A DNA stretch of 64,000 nucleotides from Halosolutus halophilus. GTDB lineage: Archaea > Halobacteriota > Halobacteria > Halobacteriales > Natrialbaceae. Both the position numbers and the translations under genes were made by a program. The notes beneath the pieces were generated by a model. It saw only the letters and a program-made list of their open reading frames with translations, was not told where the DNA came from and did not search any database. The stretch is taken from positions 3,348,001 through 3,412,000 of the forward strand of contig NZ_CP094974.1 of the NCBI RefSeq assembly GCF_022869805.1. Reading direction: 5' to 3'. Positions 1 to 8,355 of the stretch are shown piece by piece (position 1 is the first letter of the stretch; every line of letters begins with the position of its first letter).

Positions 1-2
1 TC

Positions 3-1508
3 GAGGCGAGACGGGTGGACCCCGCCCGTGCCCGGGAGATGCTCGTCCGCCCGGAGACGGTGGACATCATCACCAACAGCCTCCTGCTGATGGCGTCGGT
101 GACCGTCCTGTCGGTGCTGATCGGCGTGCCACTGGCGTGGCTGACCGTCCAGACGGATCTCCCGTTCCGACGCTTCTGGTCGATCGTCGTCGCGTTGCCG
201 CTCGTGGTCCCGAGCTACATCGGGGCGTTCGCGTTCGTCTCCGCGTTCGGCCCGCGAGGCGAGTTCCAGTCGATCCTCCAGCCGTTCGGGATCGAACAGT
301 TGCCGGAGATCTACGGGCTCCCCGGTACGACGCTGGTTATCACGCTCTACACCTATCCCTACGTCTACCTCACGACCCGCGCGGCCCTGCTGTCGTTCGA
401 CACGACGCTGCTCGATGCCGCTCGAACGCTCAACCACGACGAGTGGGACGCGTTCCGCCGGGTGACGCTCCCGCAGATCCGCCCGGCGATCGTCGCGGGT
501 GCCCTGCTCGCGGCGCTGTACGGCGTCTCGGACTTCGGGACCCCGGCGATCATGCAGTTCCCGGTGTTCACGCGACAGATCTTCGTCGAGTACAACAACG
601 GCGGACTGGACTACGCGTCGTTGCTCTCCCTGCAGTTGCTCGCGATCGTCCTCGTCGTGCTGGCCCTCGAGTGGTGGGTGCGGCCCGATCGAACGATCCG
701 GGGCGACGGTGCGGAGGGATCACACGAACCCGTGGTCTCGCTGGGCGTCTGGCGCTGGCCGGCGGCGGCGTTCCCTGCGGCGGTCACGACCCTCGCGCTC
801 GCCGTCCCGATCTGGATCCTCGGGCTCTGGATGGTCACCGCCGATCCGTACGCGCGACAGACGCTGGCGTTCGAATTCAGCTACGCGCTGAACTCGGTGC
901 TGGTCGCCACGGCGGCCGCGATCGTCGCCGTCCTCGCGGCGTTGCCGGTCGCGTACTTCGCGGCGCGATACGAGTCGCTGGTGGCGGTGGTGTTCGAGCG
1001 AGCGACGTACGTCGGCTTCGCCGTGCCGGGGATCGTCCTGGGGCTCGCGCTCGTCTACTTCGCGACGGGCTACGACTCGCTCGACCTCGCCTACGCCCCC
1101 GCGCTCTACCAGACGCTTCCGCTGCTCGTGTTCGCGTACGTCGTCCGCTTCATGCCCCAGGCCGTCGGCTCGATCCGGACGACCACGCTCCAGGTCGATC
1201 CGCAACTGGTCGAAGCCGCGCGGACGCTCGGCGAGACGCCGCTGCGGACCTTCCGGAAGATCACGCTCCCGCTCGTCACGCCGGGCGTGACCGCTGGCGC
1301 CGCGCTCGTGTTCCTGACGACCATGAAAGAGCTTCCGGTGACCCTGATCCTCCGTCCGAGCGGGTTCGAAACCCTCGTGACGATCATCTGGCGAGCCCAG
1401 GAAGCCGCCTACTTCCAGTACACCGCGATTCCGGCGTTCCTCCTGCTCGCCGTCTCCGGACTCTCGATGCTCGTGCTCCTCTCGCAGGGCGGGCGCGAGG
1501 GGCTGTAG
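3..1508 (+). CDS. Fe3+/thiamine-type ABC transporter permease, 5'-partial
   Basis: Inner-membrane permease of a binding-protein-dependent ABC importer of the FbpB/ThiP (ferric iron, thiamine or related ligand) class. The protein has two fused BPD_transp_1 units, each with an EAA-type cytoplasmic loop: the first near DAARTLNHDEWDAFRRVTLP, the second near EAARTLGETPLRTFRKITLP. About 12 hydrophobic segments are visible. The frame is open to the left edge, and the first in-window start (GTG at 15) is immediately preceded by sense codons (E-A-R-R), so the true start is probably outside the window. The solute-binding protein and ATPase would be expected upstream; they are not in view, so the substrate is inferred from fold only. 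Confidence 0.85.
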   Translation, partial: EARRVDPARAREMLVRPETVDIITNSLLLMASVTVLSVLIGVPLAWLTVQTDLPFRRFWSIVVALPLVVPSYIGAFAFVSAFGPRGEFQSILQPFGIEQLPEIYGLPGTTLVITLYTYPYVYLTTRAALLSFDTTLLDAARTLNHDEWDAFRRVTLPQIRPAIVAGALLAALYGVSDFGTPAIMQFPVFTRQIFVEYNNGGLDYASLLSLQLLAIVLVVLALEWWVRPDRTIRGDGAEGSHEPVVSLGVWRWPAAAFPAAVTTLALAVPIWILGLWMVTADPYARQTLAFEFSYALNSVLVATAAAIVAVLAALPVAYFAARYESLVAVVFERATYVGFAVPGIVLGLALVYFATGYDSLDLAYAPALYQTLPLLVFAYVVRFMPQAVGSIRTTTLQVDPQLVEAARTLGETPLRTFRKITLPLVTPGVTAGAALVFLTTMKELPVTLILRPSGFETLVTIIWRAQEAAYFQYTAIPAFLLLAVSGLSMLVLLSQGGREGL

Positions 1509-1536
1509 GCTCCGGCGATCGACGCCGTCGGCTCGA

Positions 1537-2238
1537 TCACTCGATCTCGATCGGCTCGATCAGCGAGGGCTCGTCGATCGACGGATCGTTGACCGCAGTC
1601 GAGACCGGATACGCCCGTAGCTCGTCGGCCGGATACGGCTCGAGGAGGTCCCGCGGATCGGTCGCCGTCAACCACGCTCGCTCGCGATCGCGAGGGAGGA
1701 CGACCGCCATCCGGTGGTGCAGATCCGCGACCAGGTCGTTCGGTTCGGTGGTGACGATCGTGAACGTCTCCAGCGCCCCGCCCTCGTCCGTCTCGTCCTC
1801 GACGCCACCGCCGAACGCGTCGAGCCCGGTCTGTGTCGTCTCCGGCTCCCAGCGCCCCCACAGCCCCGCCATCGCGAACGGGCGATCGTCCTCGAAGGCG
1901 ACACGGTAGGGCTGTTTTCCCGACTCCGTCTCGACCCACTCGTAGAAGCCGTCGGCAGGGACCAGACATCTGCGTCGCTCGTAGGCGTCCCGAAAACTCG
2001 GCTTCTCGTCGATCGTCTCCGCCCGCGCGTTGATCAGGCCGTCGCGATCGTCGTCGGCCCACGACGGGACGAGTCCCCACTCGAGGTACTGGACGACGTC
2101 GGGTTCGTCGCCCGTGATCACCGGCAACTCCTGGCCGGGCGCCATATTGTACCGCGGCCGAAACGACCCCCTAACTGCCGCGTCGAATCGGTCTTCGAGG
2201 TCGTCTCGATCGACGATCAGCGTGTACCGGCCGCACAT
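1537..2238 (-). CDS. SRAP-family DNA-protein crosslink protein (YedK/HMCES)
   Basis: SOS-response-associated peptidase (SRAP) family protein that caps abasic sites in single-stranded DNA through a covalent link to Cys2. The 233-residue protein begins MCGRYTL, so Cys2 becomes the N-terminal nucleophile after Met removal. Other family hallmarks are visible: the N-A-R-A-E-T segment, the GFYEW motif with the active-site Glu, and LHHRMAVVL with the catalytic His. The length is normal for the family. It converges with the ABC permease gene and has no obvious operon partner. Function is inferred from strong family motifs. Confidence 0.92.
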   Translation of the reverse strand: MCGRYTLIVDRDDLEDRFDAAVRGSFRPRYNMAPGQELPVITGDEPDVVQYLEWGLVPSWADDDRDGLINARAETIDEKPSFRDAYERRRCLVPADGFYEWVETESGKQPYRVAFEDDRPFAMAGLWGRWEPETTQTGLDAFGGGVEDETDEGGALETFTIVTTEPNDLVADLHHRMAVVLPRDRERAWLTATDPRDLLEPYPADELRAYPVSTAVNDPSIDEPSLIEPIEIE

Positions 2239-2412
2239 ACACGTCCGAACGGGCGGCCGGTACTAATCGCTGTTCGTCCACGGCCCTCGTCGTCCCCTCT
2301 CCCGTTCCCTCCGAAACCGGTTATGGAGCGTCTACTCCCCGTTTTGAGGCTGGTAGGCCACTCGTTACGATACCCGATCGGGATGGAGTCCTCGTCGGGG
2401 TCACGATCCAGG

Positions 2413-2526
2413 ATGACCGATCGCTACGAACTCGTGGTGTGTCAGAGCGGGTTACTCGAGTTGCGGGACCCGGACGATCCTGACCGGTGGATCAAGACCG
2501 ATACCCCCGCGGAGATCGAGCAGTAG
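2413..2526 (+). CDS. Small hypothetical acidic protein (37 aa)
   Basis: A 37-codon frame starting MTDRYELVVCQSGLLELRDP and ending in TAG. The composition (D-P-D-D-P-D-R-W-I-K-T-D motif, acidic, GC-rich third positions) looks like genuine haloarchaeal coding sequence rather than noise. Short proteins with a ValxxxxGxLxLxDPxxxxxWIxSD-like layout are common in haloarchaea; the YDE..DAWIQSD tail of the 58-aa protein at 18.4 kb is similar in style. No function can be assigned. Confidence 0.5.
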   Translation: MTDRYELVVCQSGLLELRDPDDPDRWIKTDTPAEIEQ

Positions 2527-2743
2527 TGGAACGGACCGCTGGCGCTCGTTCTCGCTCGCGTCGATCGCTGCTCGGACTGGGGTCGGAATGTACTGCTTCC
2601 CGAGGGCTCACGACGGCCGCAGAACACCGGGACTAATCCGCTAGCCCGATCGGAATCGCGTCCGTGTGCTCCGTTCGTCGCGACGCGGCGTCTCGACCGC
2701 ACCCGAATTCACGAATACCGGCCGCTACCGGTTATGAAATGTC

Positions 2744-2749
2744 GAAAAA
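2744..2749 (-). terminator. T-run terminator after tRNA-Ser
   Basis: Five consecutive T residues on the minus strand directly follow the tRNA discriminator base, the typical archaeal oligo-T termination signal. Confidence 0.6.
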
Positions 2750-2831
2750 CGCCAGGACTGGGATTTGAACCCAGAATCCCGAAAGGGAACACGCTTTCCA
2801 GGCGTGCGCCTTACCGTTCGGCCATCCTGGC
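2750..2831 (-). tRNA. tRNA-Ser (GGA anticodon)
   Basis: Read on the minus strand the gene forms a full cloverleaf. The acceptor stem GCCAGGA pairs with TCCTGGC, the D arm follows, and the anticodon stem CACGC/GCGTG encloses loop CTGGAAA with anticodon GGA (reads UCC/UCU). There is a long class-II variable arm (TTCCCTTTCGGGAT) and a canonical T arm (GGGTTCAAATCCC). The discriminator base is G, as expected for archaeal tRNA-Ser. No CCA is encoded and no intron is present. Confidence 0.97.
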
Positions 2832-2878
2832 TCACCTCGTCCTAACCACGTCCGTCGTTTAACTGTTACGAGACGGCC

Positions 2879-3133
2879 TCACTCTTCGGCCCGATCGCGG
2901 GCCCACGCCGCGATCGAGTCCTCGAGGACGTACGCCCCGATCGTGGCCCCGATCCCGACCAGCGCGGCGATCCCGACCCCCTGGGAGATCGTCACGAGCG
3001 GGTCGACGACCAGGGCGTACCCCTGGAGGAGGACGAGGAAGGTCAGCGCGCCGACGGCACCCCACAGGAGTGCGGATTTCCGCCGGGCCGTGAGGGCGCG
3101 TTCGGACTCGGTCGCGGTACGATCCGTGGTCAC
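2879..3133 (-). CDS. Small two-TM haloarchaeal membrane protein
   Basis: An 84-residue protein with a basic/polar N-terminus (MTTDRTATESERALTARRKS) followed by two hydrophobic helices (about residues 21-46 and 51-71) and an acidic, charged C-terminus. It lies 6 bp downstream of the ridA-like gene on the same strand, so the two are probably co-transcribed. No catalytic motif is visible. It resembles small conserved haloarchaeal membrane proteins of unknown function. Confidence 0.75.
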   Translation of the reverse strand: MTTDRTATESERALTARRKSALLWGAVGALTFLVLLQGYALVVDPLVTISQGVGIAALVGIGATIGAYVLEDSIAAWARDRAEE

Positions 3134-3139
3134 GCAGGC

Positions 3140-3520
3140 TCACTCGATCGACGCGACGGCCTCGATCTCGACGCCGACGCCCTTCGGAAGGGCGGCGACT
3201 TCGACGGCGCTCCGGGCCGGCGGTTCGTCGTCGAAGTAGTTCGCGTAGGCCTCGTTCATCGTCTCGAAGTCGTCGATGTCGTCGAGGAAGACGGTCACTT
3301 TGAGGATGTCCTCGGCGGACGCGCCCGCCTCGTCGAGGATGGCGTCGAGGTTGTAGAGGGCCTGTTCGGTCTGACGATCGATCGGGTCGTCGTCGAGCAG
3401 GTCCCCGTCGGCGGTCATGGGGATCTGTCCGGCGGTGAACAGCAGCGAGTCGTCGGTCGTCGCCTGACTGTACGCGCCGACCGCGGCGGGTGCGTCGTCG
3501 GTTTCGATGATTCGTTTCAC
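3140..3520 (-). CDS. ridA: RidA family reactive imine/enamine deaminase
   Basis: RidA (YjgF/YER057c/UK114) protein, 126 aa from the GTG start at 3520. It hydrolyses 2-aminoacrylate/enamine intermediates released by PLP enzymes. Family motifs are clear: AAVGAYSQA, FTAGQIPM, KVTVFLDD, and the signature PARSAVEVAALPKGVGVEIEA, which carries the key Arg. The upstream in-frame ATG (3547) would add a non-conserved leader, so I prefer GTG. Its neighbour 57 bp upstream on the same strand is threonine ammonia-lyase, whose enamine product is the classic RidA substrate. A paralogue lies at 63161-63541. Confidence 0.93.
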   Translation of the reverse strand: MKRIIETDDAPAAVGAYSQATTDDSLLFTAGQIPMTADGDLLDDDPIDRQTEQALYNLDAILDEAGASAEDILKVTVFLDDIDDFETMNEAYANYFDDEPPARSAVEVAALPKGVGVEIEAVASIE

Positions 3521-3577
3521 GATCGAGTGGTCTCGGCGGTGGGGCATAAAAGCAGGCGAAGTGTTCGAGGACGCCGC

Positions 3578-4789
3578 TCAGACGAGCACGTCGACCTCGT
3601 AGCCCGCGTCCCGCATGTCCGAGAGGAAGGCGTCGACGTGATCGGGGCCGCGCATCTCGAGTTCGATCTCGACCTCGGTGTCGCTCATCTCGACGTCCCG
3701 GGAGGTCCGATCGTGGTGGATCGCGTAGATGTTCGCCCGGTGGGCGGTGAAGATCTCGAGCAGGTCTTCGAGCGCGCCCGGCTGATCTTTCAACACGGTG
3801 CGGATCTTGAGATATCGGCCCGTCTCGACCAGTCCGCGGACGATGACGTTCGTGAGCGTGTTGAGGTCGATGTTCCCGCCACAGAGGGCGGGGACGATCG
3901 TCTCGTCGTCCTCGAAGTCGAACTTCTCGAAGAGGAGTGCGGCCAGCGGGACCGCGCCCGCGCCCTCGACGAGGGTCTTCGATCGCTCGAGCAGGTAGAC
4001 CAGCGCGACCGCGATCTCCGGATCGGAGACGGTGACGACTTCGTCGACCCGGTCCCGAATGATCGGGAAGGTCTTCTCACCGACGCTGCGGGTCGCGATC
4101 CCGTCGGCGATCGTGTCGACGCCGTCGAGGGAGACGCGTTCGCCCTTTTCGAGGGACGTCGCGACGCTCGACGCGCCCTCGGCCTGGACGCCGATGACGC
4201 GGGTGTCGGGTTTCCGTTCCTTCACTGCGGTCGCGATCCCGCTGATGAGTCCGCCGCCGCCGATCGGTACCACGACCGTATCGACTTCGGGACAGTCCTC
4301 GACGATCTCGAGGCCGATCGTGCCCTGGCCGGCCATGACGTACTCGTCGTCGAACGCGTGGACGTAGGTCCGGTCTTCCTCGCGTTCGATCTCGTGGGCC
4401 CGCTGGGCGGCCTCGTTGTAGTCGGCGCCGGCGAGGACGACCTCCGCGCCGTAGTTGCGCGTCGCCTTGACCTTCGAGATCGGCGCGTGTTCGGGCATGA
4501 CGATCTTCGCGTCGACGCCCACGCGGGTCGCCGCGAGCGCGACGCCCTGGGCGTGGTTGCCCGCGCTGGCGGTGACGACGCCGGCCTCCTTCTCGGCGTC
4601 CGATAGCGTCGCGATCCGGTTCGTCGCGCCGCGGATCTTGAACGCGCCGGTCCGCTGGAAGTTCTCCAGTTTCAGACGGACGTCGGCACCGGTCATCGCG
4701 GAGTAGGTGTGGGAGTGTTCGAGCGGGGTGTGCCGCGAGGTCTCGCGGACGCGATCGCGTGCCTCGAGAATATCCGAGAGTCCGAGCAT
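3578..4789 (-). CDS. ilvA: Threonine ammonia-lyase
   Basis: PLP-dependent threonine dehydratase giving 2-oxobutanoate, the first step from threonine to isoleucine. The 403-aa form begins MLGLSDILEARDRV; the longer upstream frame lacks conservation. The N-terminal catalytic domain contains the PLP-lysine motif RTGAFKIRGA, the SAGNHAQGVA substrate loop and the PIGGGGLISGIA phosphate-binding loop. The final 80 or so residues form an ACT-like domain (LKDQPGALEDLLEIF), as in the short ilvA/tdcB type, suggesting allosteric control. It is followed on the same strand by ridA, a functionally sensible pair. Confidence 0.95.
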   Translation of the reverse strand: MLGLSDILEARDRVRETSRHTPLEHSHTYSAMTGADVRLKLENFQRTGAFKIRGATNRIATLSDAEKEAGVVTASAGNHAQGVALAATRVGVDAKIVMPEHAPISKVKATRNYGAEVVLAGADYNEAAQRAHEIEREEDRTYVHAFDDEYVMAGQGTIGLEIVEDCPEVDTVVVPIGGGGLISGIATAVKERKPDTRVIGVQAEGASSVATSLEKGERVSLDGVDTIADGIATRSVGEKTFPIIRDRVDEVVTVSDPEIAVALVYLLERSKTLVEGAGAVPLAALLFEKFDFEDDETIVPALCGGNIDLNTLTNVIVRGLVETGRYLKIRTVLKDQPGALEDLLEIFTAHRANIYAIHHDRTSRDVEMSDTEVEIELEMRGPDHVDAFLSDMRDAGYEVDVLV

Positions 4790-4880
4790 ACGCCCGACTA
4801 CTCGGCGCGTGTTGTAAGAGTTACTGTCGGGGTGCGGCCGTCGCGGGCGGTCCGCACAGCCGTCGTCCCCCCAACAGGGA

Positions 4881-4901
4881 CGTGCTGCCGGTGGCAGCAC
4901 G
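4881..4901. repeat. Perfect 9-bp inverted repeat (hairpin) upstream of ilvA
   Basis: CGTGCTGCC and GGCAGCACG flank a 3-nt loop (GGT), a perfect GC-rich stem. It sits between the stop of the GGCT-like gene (5048) and the start of ilvA (4789), both minus strand, about 90 nt before ilvA. It could terminate the upstream transcript or act in the ilvA leader. No T-run follows on the minus strand, so it is not a canonical terminator. Confidence 0.6.
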
Positions 4902-5047
4902 ACAGGGAATACAGGGATTGCACGGCGTGTGACGTGCGAGTGTAGACGGGGCCCGGTACCATATAAAGGTCATGGAGGCGGACCGAAAGTGATACCGCAC
5001 GAGGGCGACGGGAGAATCTCCGGCGTCAGACGCTGGACAGACGATCG

Positions 5048-5467
5048 TCATTCGTTACTTTCTACCACAATTTCCGACGTCGAGATATACCGTTGGACCC
5101 GATCCACCAGCGACCCATCGCCGGGCCACTCGACGTCGACGCTCAGCCGATCGGGATCGCCGACGTAGGTCCAGGCCGTCCCGGTCGTCTCGCTCCGCGG
5201 GACGGCGACGCGCACGTAGAGCCCTCGATCGACGCCCTCGTAGCGATCGAGGCGATCGAGTCCGGCCTCGTCGACGGCGAGCAGTCGCCCGTCGACGTTT
5301 CCACCGGGGGCCAGCGTAGGGTACCGACCGTCGACGCGGTGGAATCCGTCGAGGGTCGCTGAGTCCGTGAATTCCCACGCCGTCTCGCCCTCGGTTTCGT
5401 CTCCGGGGCCGAGAACGTGCTCGACCTGCGCGGGATCCGTCAGCGTTCCGTACACGAAGACGTACAT
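5048..5467 (-). CDS. Gamma-glutamylcyclotransferase (GGCT/AIG2-like) family protein
   Basis: A 139-aa GGCT-fold protein starting MYVFVYGTLTDP, the diagnostic YGTL substrate-binding loop. The fold continues with LDGFHRVDGRYPTL, a conserved VDGRLLAVDEAGLDRLDRYEG segment with the catalytic acid (E in DRYEGVD), and a C-terminal YVGDPDR strand. Such proteins form 5-oxoproline from gamma-glutamyl compounds; the haloarchaeal substrate (perhaps gamma-glutamylcysteine) is inference. The gene is divergent from the surface-protein gene at 5551, sharing an 83-bp promoter region. Confidence 0.88.
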   Translation of the reverse strand: MYVFVYGTLTDPAQVEHVLGPGDETEGETAWEFTDSATLDGFHRVDGRYPTLAPGGNVDGRLLAVDEAGLDRLDRYEGVDRGLYVRVAVPRSETTGTAWTYVGDPDRLSVDVEWPGDGSLVDRVQRYISTSEIVVESNE

Positions 5468-5520
5468 GGTCGTCGCCTCCGTCCAGGGCTCGAACGTGTT
5501 TTCGTCCCGACCACACAAAA

Positions 5521-5530
5521 CACTTATACA
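5521..5530 (+). promoter_or_regulatory. TATA box for the 5551 gene
   Basis: CACTTATACA centred about 26 nt before the ATG at 5551, consistent with a leaderless or near-leaderless haloarchaeal promoter. The GGCT-like gene diverges from the same intergenic region. Confidence 0.55.
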
Positions 5531-5550
5531 ACTACATCAGTTTCTCTGAC

Positions 5551-6615
5551 ATGAATCGGGAGTCCGCCCTGATGGTCGCCGCGCTCGTCGTCGCCGTCGC
5601 GGCCCTCACGACCCTCGCCCTCTCCGGTGCAGTCAGCGATCCAAGCGCTCCGGATACGGGTGCCGCGATCGATCGCGCCGGAACCGCATCGCTGCTCGAA
5701 GTGACGATCGCCGCCGACGAGGTGTCCGGCGAGACGGCCACGCTGGCGGTCGATACCTACCTCCAACACGAGGGTCCGGCCGTCGAGAACGTCACGGTTG
5801 TCCACCGGACGACGGACACCGACACCAACCTCGTGGTCGACGTCACCGAACGCGAGGTCGGGGGACTGGAGAGCGAGTCCGAAGAGGTCGTCTCGGGAAC
5901 CGTCGACGTCCCCCGGGAAGGAACCCACCGGATCGAGACGATCGTCTACACCGACGGGACGCGAACGGAGTCGGTAAGCCACCGCGTCTCCGGCGTCGAT
6001 TCGCTGACACCCGCCTACGCCGACACCGGACTCGAGTTCCACAGCTACACCGGTGCACTCGCCGACGTCCCCGCGATCGAGTACGAGGTCGAGTCGTCGA
6101 CGGGCGACCGGGTCGAACTCGCGGTCGAGAGTTATCTCACAAACGCGGGTGACCGTACCGCTGACGGCCTCGAACTCGAACTGAAAGCCCGACAGGCGGA
6201 CTCGAACATCGTCGCCGACTCGGCCACGGTCGACCTCTCGGGCGTCGAACCCGGCGAGACGGTCTCGCCCACGACCACCCTCGAGATCCCCGGCGAGTAC
6301 GCCTACCACCTCGACGGAATCCTCTGGCTCGACGGCACCATCGTCGCGACCGATCGGGCCGGCGCCGATCTCCGTCCGAACGCGACGGACGGCGGCGACC
6401 TCGACACGGCCGAGTTCGACGAAAACGGGACCTCGAAAGAATTCGAGACCAGCGAAGGGGATGCCGAGTCGTTCGACGAGGAGGACGAGGTGGAGGGCGC
6501 CGATCACGACGACGGGGCCGACAGCGCCGACGGAACCGCCGGCTTCGGCGTCGCCGTCGCCGCAGTGGCACTGCTTGCAACCATCGCACTCGCACGGAGG
6601 TCAACCAATGAGTAA
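5551..6615 (+). CDS. Surface-anchored protein with two repeat domains (DUF7490-like)
   Basis: A 354-aa exported protein. An N-terminal hydrophobic signal/anchor (residues 6-28) is followed by two related beta-sandwich-like repeats of about 120 residues. They share V-S-G-E-T-A-T-L/T-G-D-R-V-E-L openings and D-T/A-D-x-N-L/I-V-V/A-D segments, and each ends in a YxxDGT-type strand. An acidic Glu/Asp/Ser linker and a C-terminal hydrophobic helix followed by RRS come next (TAGFGVAVAAVALL...LARR). That tail resembles the PGF-CTERM/archaeosortase sorting signal, though the PGF is AGF here. It overlaps the next gene by 8 bp (ATGAGTAA). Confidence 0.75.
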   Translation: MNRESALMVAALVVAVAALTTLALSGAVSDPSAPDTGAAIDRAGTASLLEVTIAADEVSGETATLAVDTYLQHEGPAVENVTVVHRTTDTDTNLVVDVTEREVGGLESESEEVVSGTVDVPREGTHRIETIVYTDGTRTESVSHRVSGVDSLTPAYADTGLEFHSYTGALADVPAIEYEVESSTGDRVELAVESYLTNAGDRTADGLELELKARQADSNIVADSATVDLSGVEPGETVSPTTTLEIPGEYAYHLDGILWLDGTIVATDRAGADLRPNATDGGDLDTAEFDENGTSKEFETSEGDAESFDEEDEVEGADHDDGADSADGTAGFGVAVAAVALLATIALARRSTNE

Positions 6616-6919
6616 TCCGACAGCCGACTCGACGATCGATCCCGACGACGAATCGCCTGCCGATCGCCCGCAGCCCGAACCCGACGACGGAGTCGATCTC
6701 CAGTCGTCGACGGTCCGGCGCTATCTCGCGTGGGGCGCGCTCGGAGTCTGCTCGGTGCTCGCGCTGTTCGCGCTCGTCCAGTTCTACGGCAGCGTGGCCG
6801 ACGCGATCGATCTCTGGATCGAGCCCAGACACCAGCCGCTGATGCGCGCCGCGTTCAACCTCGTCGTCCTGCTCGCCTCCCTGACCGGCGTCTCGCTGAT
6901 CGTCCGGGAACTCAGCTGA
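6608..6919 (+). CDS. Small two-TM membrane protein coupled to the surface protein
   Basis: A 103-aa protein starting at the ATG inside the last codons of the upstream gene (overlap ATGAGTAA), so the two are translationally coupled. Residues 1-38 are acidic and probably disordered. Two hydrophobic helices follow (about 43-65 and 78-99), separated by a short loop with D-L-W-I-E-P-R-H. The coupling suggests it works with the PGF-CTERM-like surface protein, perhaps as an envelope partner. No known enzyme motif. Confidence 0.72.
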   Translation: MSNPTADSTIDPDDESPADRPQPEPDDGVDLQSSTVRRYLAWGALGVCSVLALFALVQFYGSVADAIDLWIEPRHQPLMRAAFNLVVLLASLTGVSLIVRELS

Positions 6920-7047
6920 CGATCCACGAGACGTCTTTGACACGGCGTCGCGTCGGTCGATCGTCGATCGACTCGCCGCGTCGATGGCGTCGCCACTCGT
7001 CGACGTGAGACGCGCAAAAACGAGTCCGAGTCCGCGTCAGTCGTGGC

Positions 7048-8196
7048 CTACCGCTCTTCGAGCGGGACGAACTCCTGATCCTGGGGCCCGATGTACCGCG
7101 CACGCGGGCGGATCAGACGGTTCTCCTCCTGGTATTCGAGGACGTGACCGACCCAGCCGCCGACGCGGCTCATCGCGAAGATGGGCGTGTACATGTCGAT
7201 CGGGATGCCCAGTTGATAGTAGACCGACCCGGAGTAGAAGTCGACGTTCGGGGCGATCCCCTTCTCTACGAGCCCCTTCTCCTCCGTGAGGAACTGTTCG
7301 ATGGTCGTGGTGTAGTTGTACCACTTGTCCTCGCCGTTTTCGGCGAGTTCCTCGCTTCGCTCCTGGAGGATCTTCGCGCGGGGGTCCTTGACGTTGTAGA
7401 CGCGGTGGCCGAAGCCGGGAATGCGCCGCCCCTCCTCGGTCGCCTGCTCGACCCACTCGCGGTGGTCGAGGTTGCTCTCGTCGATCTCGATGAGCACTTC
7501 CATGACGTCCTGATTGGCACCGCCGTGCAGCGGGCCGGAAAGGGCGCTGATCCCGCCGGTGACCGCGCTGTAGATGTCGGCCATCGTCGAGCCGATGACC
7601 ATCGAGGTGAACGTCGACGCGTTCAGTCCGTGATCCGCGTGCAGGATCAGCGCCTGATCGAACGTCTCGGCGGCGACGTCGTCCGGTTCTTCGCCGGTCA
7701 GCATGTAGAGGAAGTTCGCGGCGAGTCCGAGGTCGGGATGTGGATCGATCGGGTCTTCGCCCAGTCGATACCGCTCGAAGGCCGCGAGCGCGGTCGGGAT
7801 CTTGGCGGTGATGCGCCGTCCCTTCCGTCGCGTCGCGTCTAGATCGTCGGGTTCGACGTCGTCCTCGGGTTCGTAGGCCGAGAACATCGAGACCGCCGTC
7901 CGGAGGGCGGCCATCGGCCGCTCGTCGGCCTCAGCGAGGCGTTCCATCGTCGCGAGGACGTCCTCGTGGACCTCGCGTTCCTCGTTGATCGACTCGGTGA
8001 ACTCCGCGAGTTCCGCCTCGTCCGGGAGGTGTCCGTGCCAGAGCAGGTACACGACTTCCTCGTAGCTCGCACCGCGCGCGAGGTCCTCGATCGTGTATCC
8101 GCGGTAGATCAGCCGACCTTCGTCGCCGTCGATCGAGCTGAGTTCCGACTCTGCGACCAGGACACCCTCCAGCCCTTTCTTGAGGTCGTCAGCCAT
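7048..8196 (-). CDS. gltA: Citrate synthase
   Basis: Condenses acetyl-CoA and oxaloacetate to citrate (TCA cycle entry, cytoplasm). The 382-aa type-I/II archaeal enzyme begins MADDLKKGLEGVL. Catalytic landmarks are present: HADHGLNASTF with the first active-site His, GPLHGGANQDV with the second, GFGHRVY with the substrate-binding His-Arg, and NVDFYSGSVYY with the catalytic Asp. A TATA-like ATACTTTTCC on the minus strand lies about 28 nt upstream of the start, suggesting its own promoter. It appears monocistronic. Confidence 0.97.
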   Translation of the reverse strand: MADDLKKGLEGVLVAESELSSIDGDEGRLIYRGYTIEDLARGASYEEVVYLLWHGHLPDEAELAEFTESINEEREVHEDVLATMERLAEADERPMAALRTAVSMFSAYEPEDDVEPDDLDATRRKGRRITAKIPTALAAFERYRLGEDPIDPHPDLGLAANFLYMLTGEEPDDVAAETFDQALILHADHGLNASTFTSMVIGSTMADIYSAVTGGISALSGPLHGGANQDVMEVLIEIDESNLDHREWVEQATEEGRRIPGFGHRVYNVKDPRAKILQERSEELAENGEDKWYNYTTTIEQFLTEEKGLVEKGIAPNVDFYSGSVYYQLGIPIDMYTPIFAMSRVGGWVGHVLEYQEENRLIRPRARYIGPQDQEFVPLEER

Positions 8197-8355
8197 AGTG
8201 GGGATTTCGTACCCCGATGGAAAAGTATTGTCGTTTGTCCGCTGTCAGGGCCGAACACGTACGATGTCTTCGTTTACTTTCGTTCGCACGGATGACTGAT
8301 GGGGGAATCCGGGTGGGTAGGTGGACGTACGTCAACCGGAATTCGTTCGTGATGA

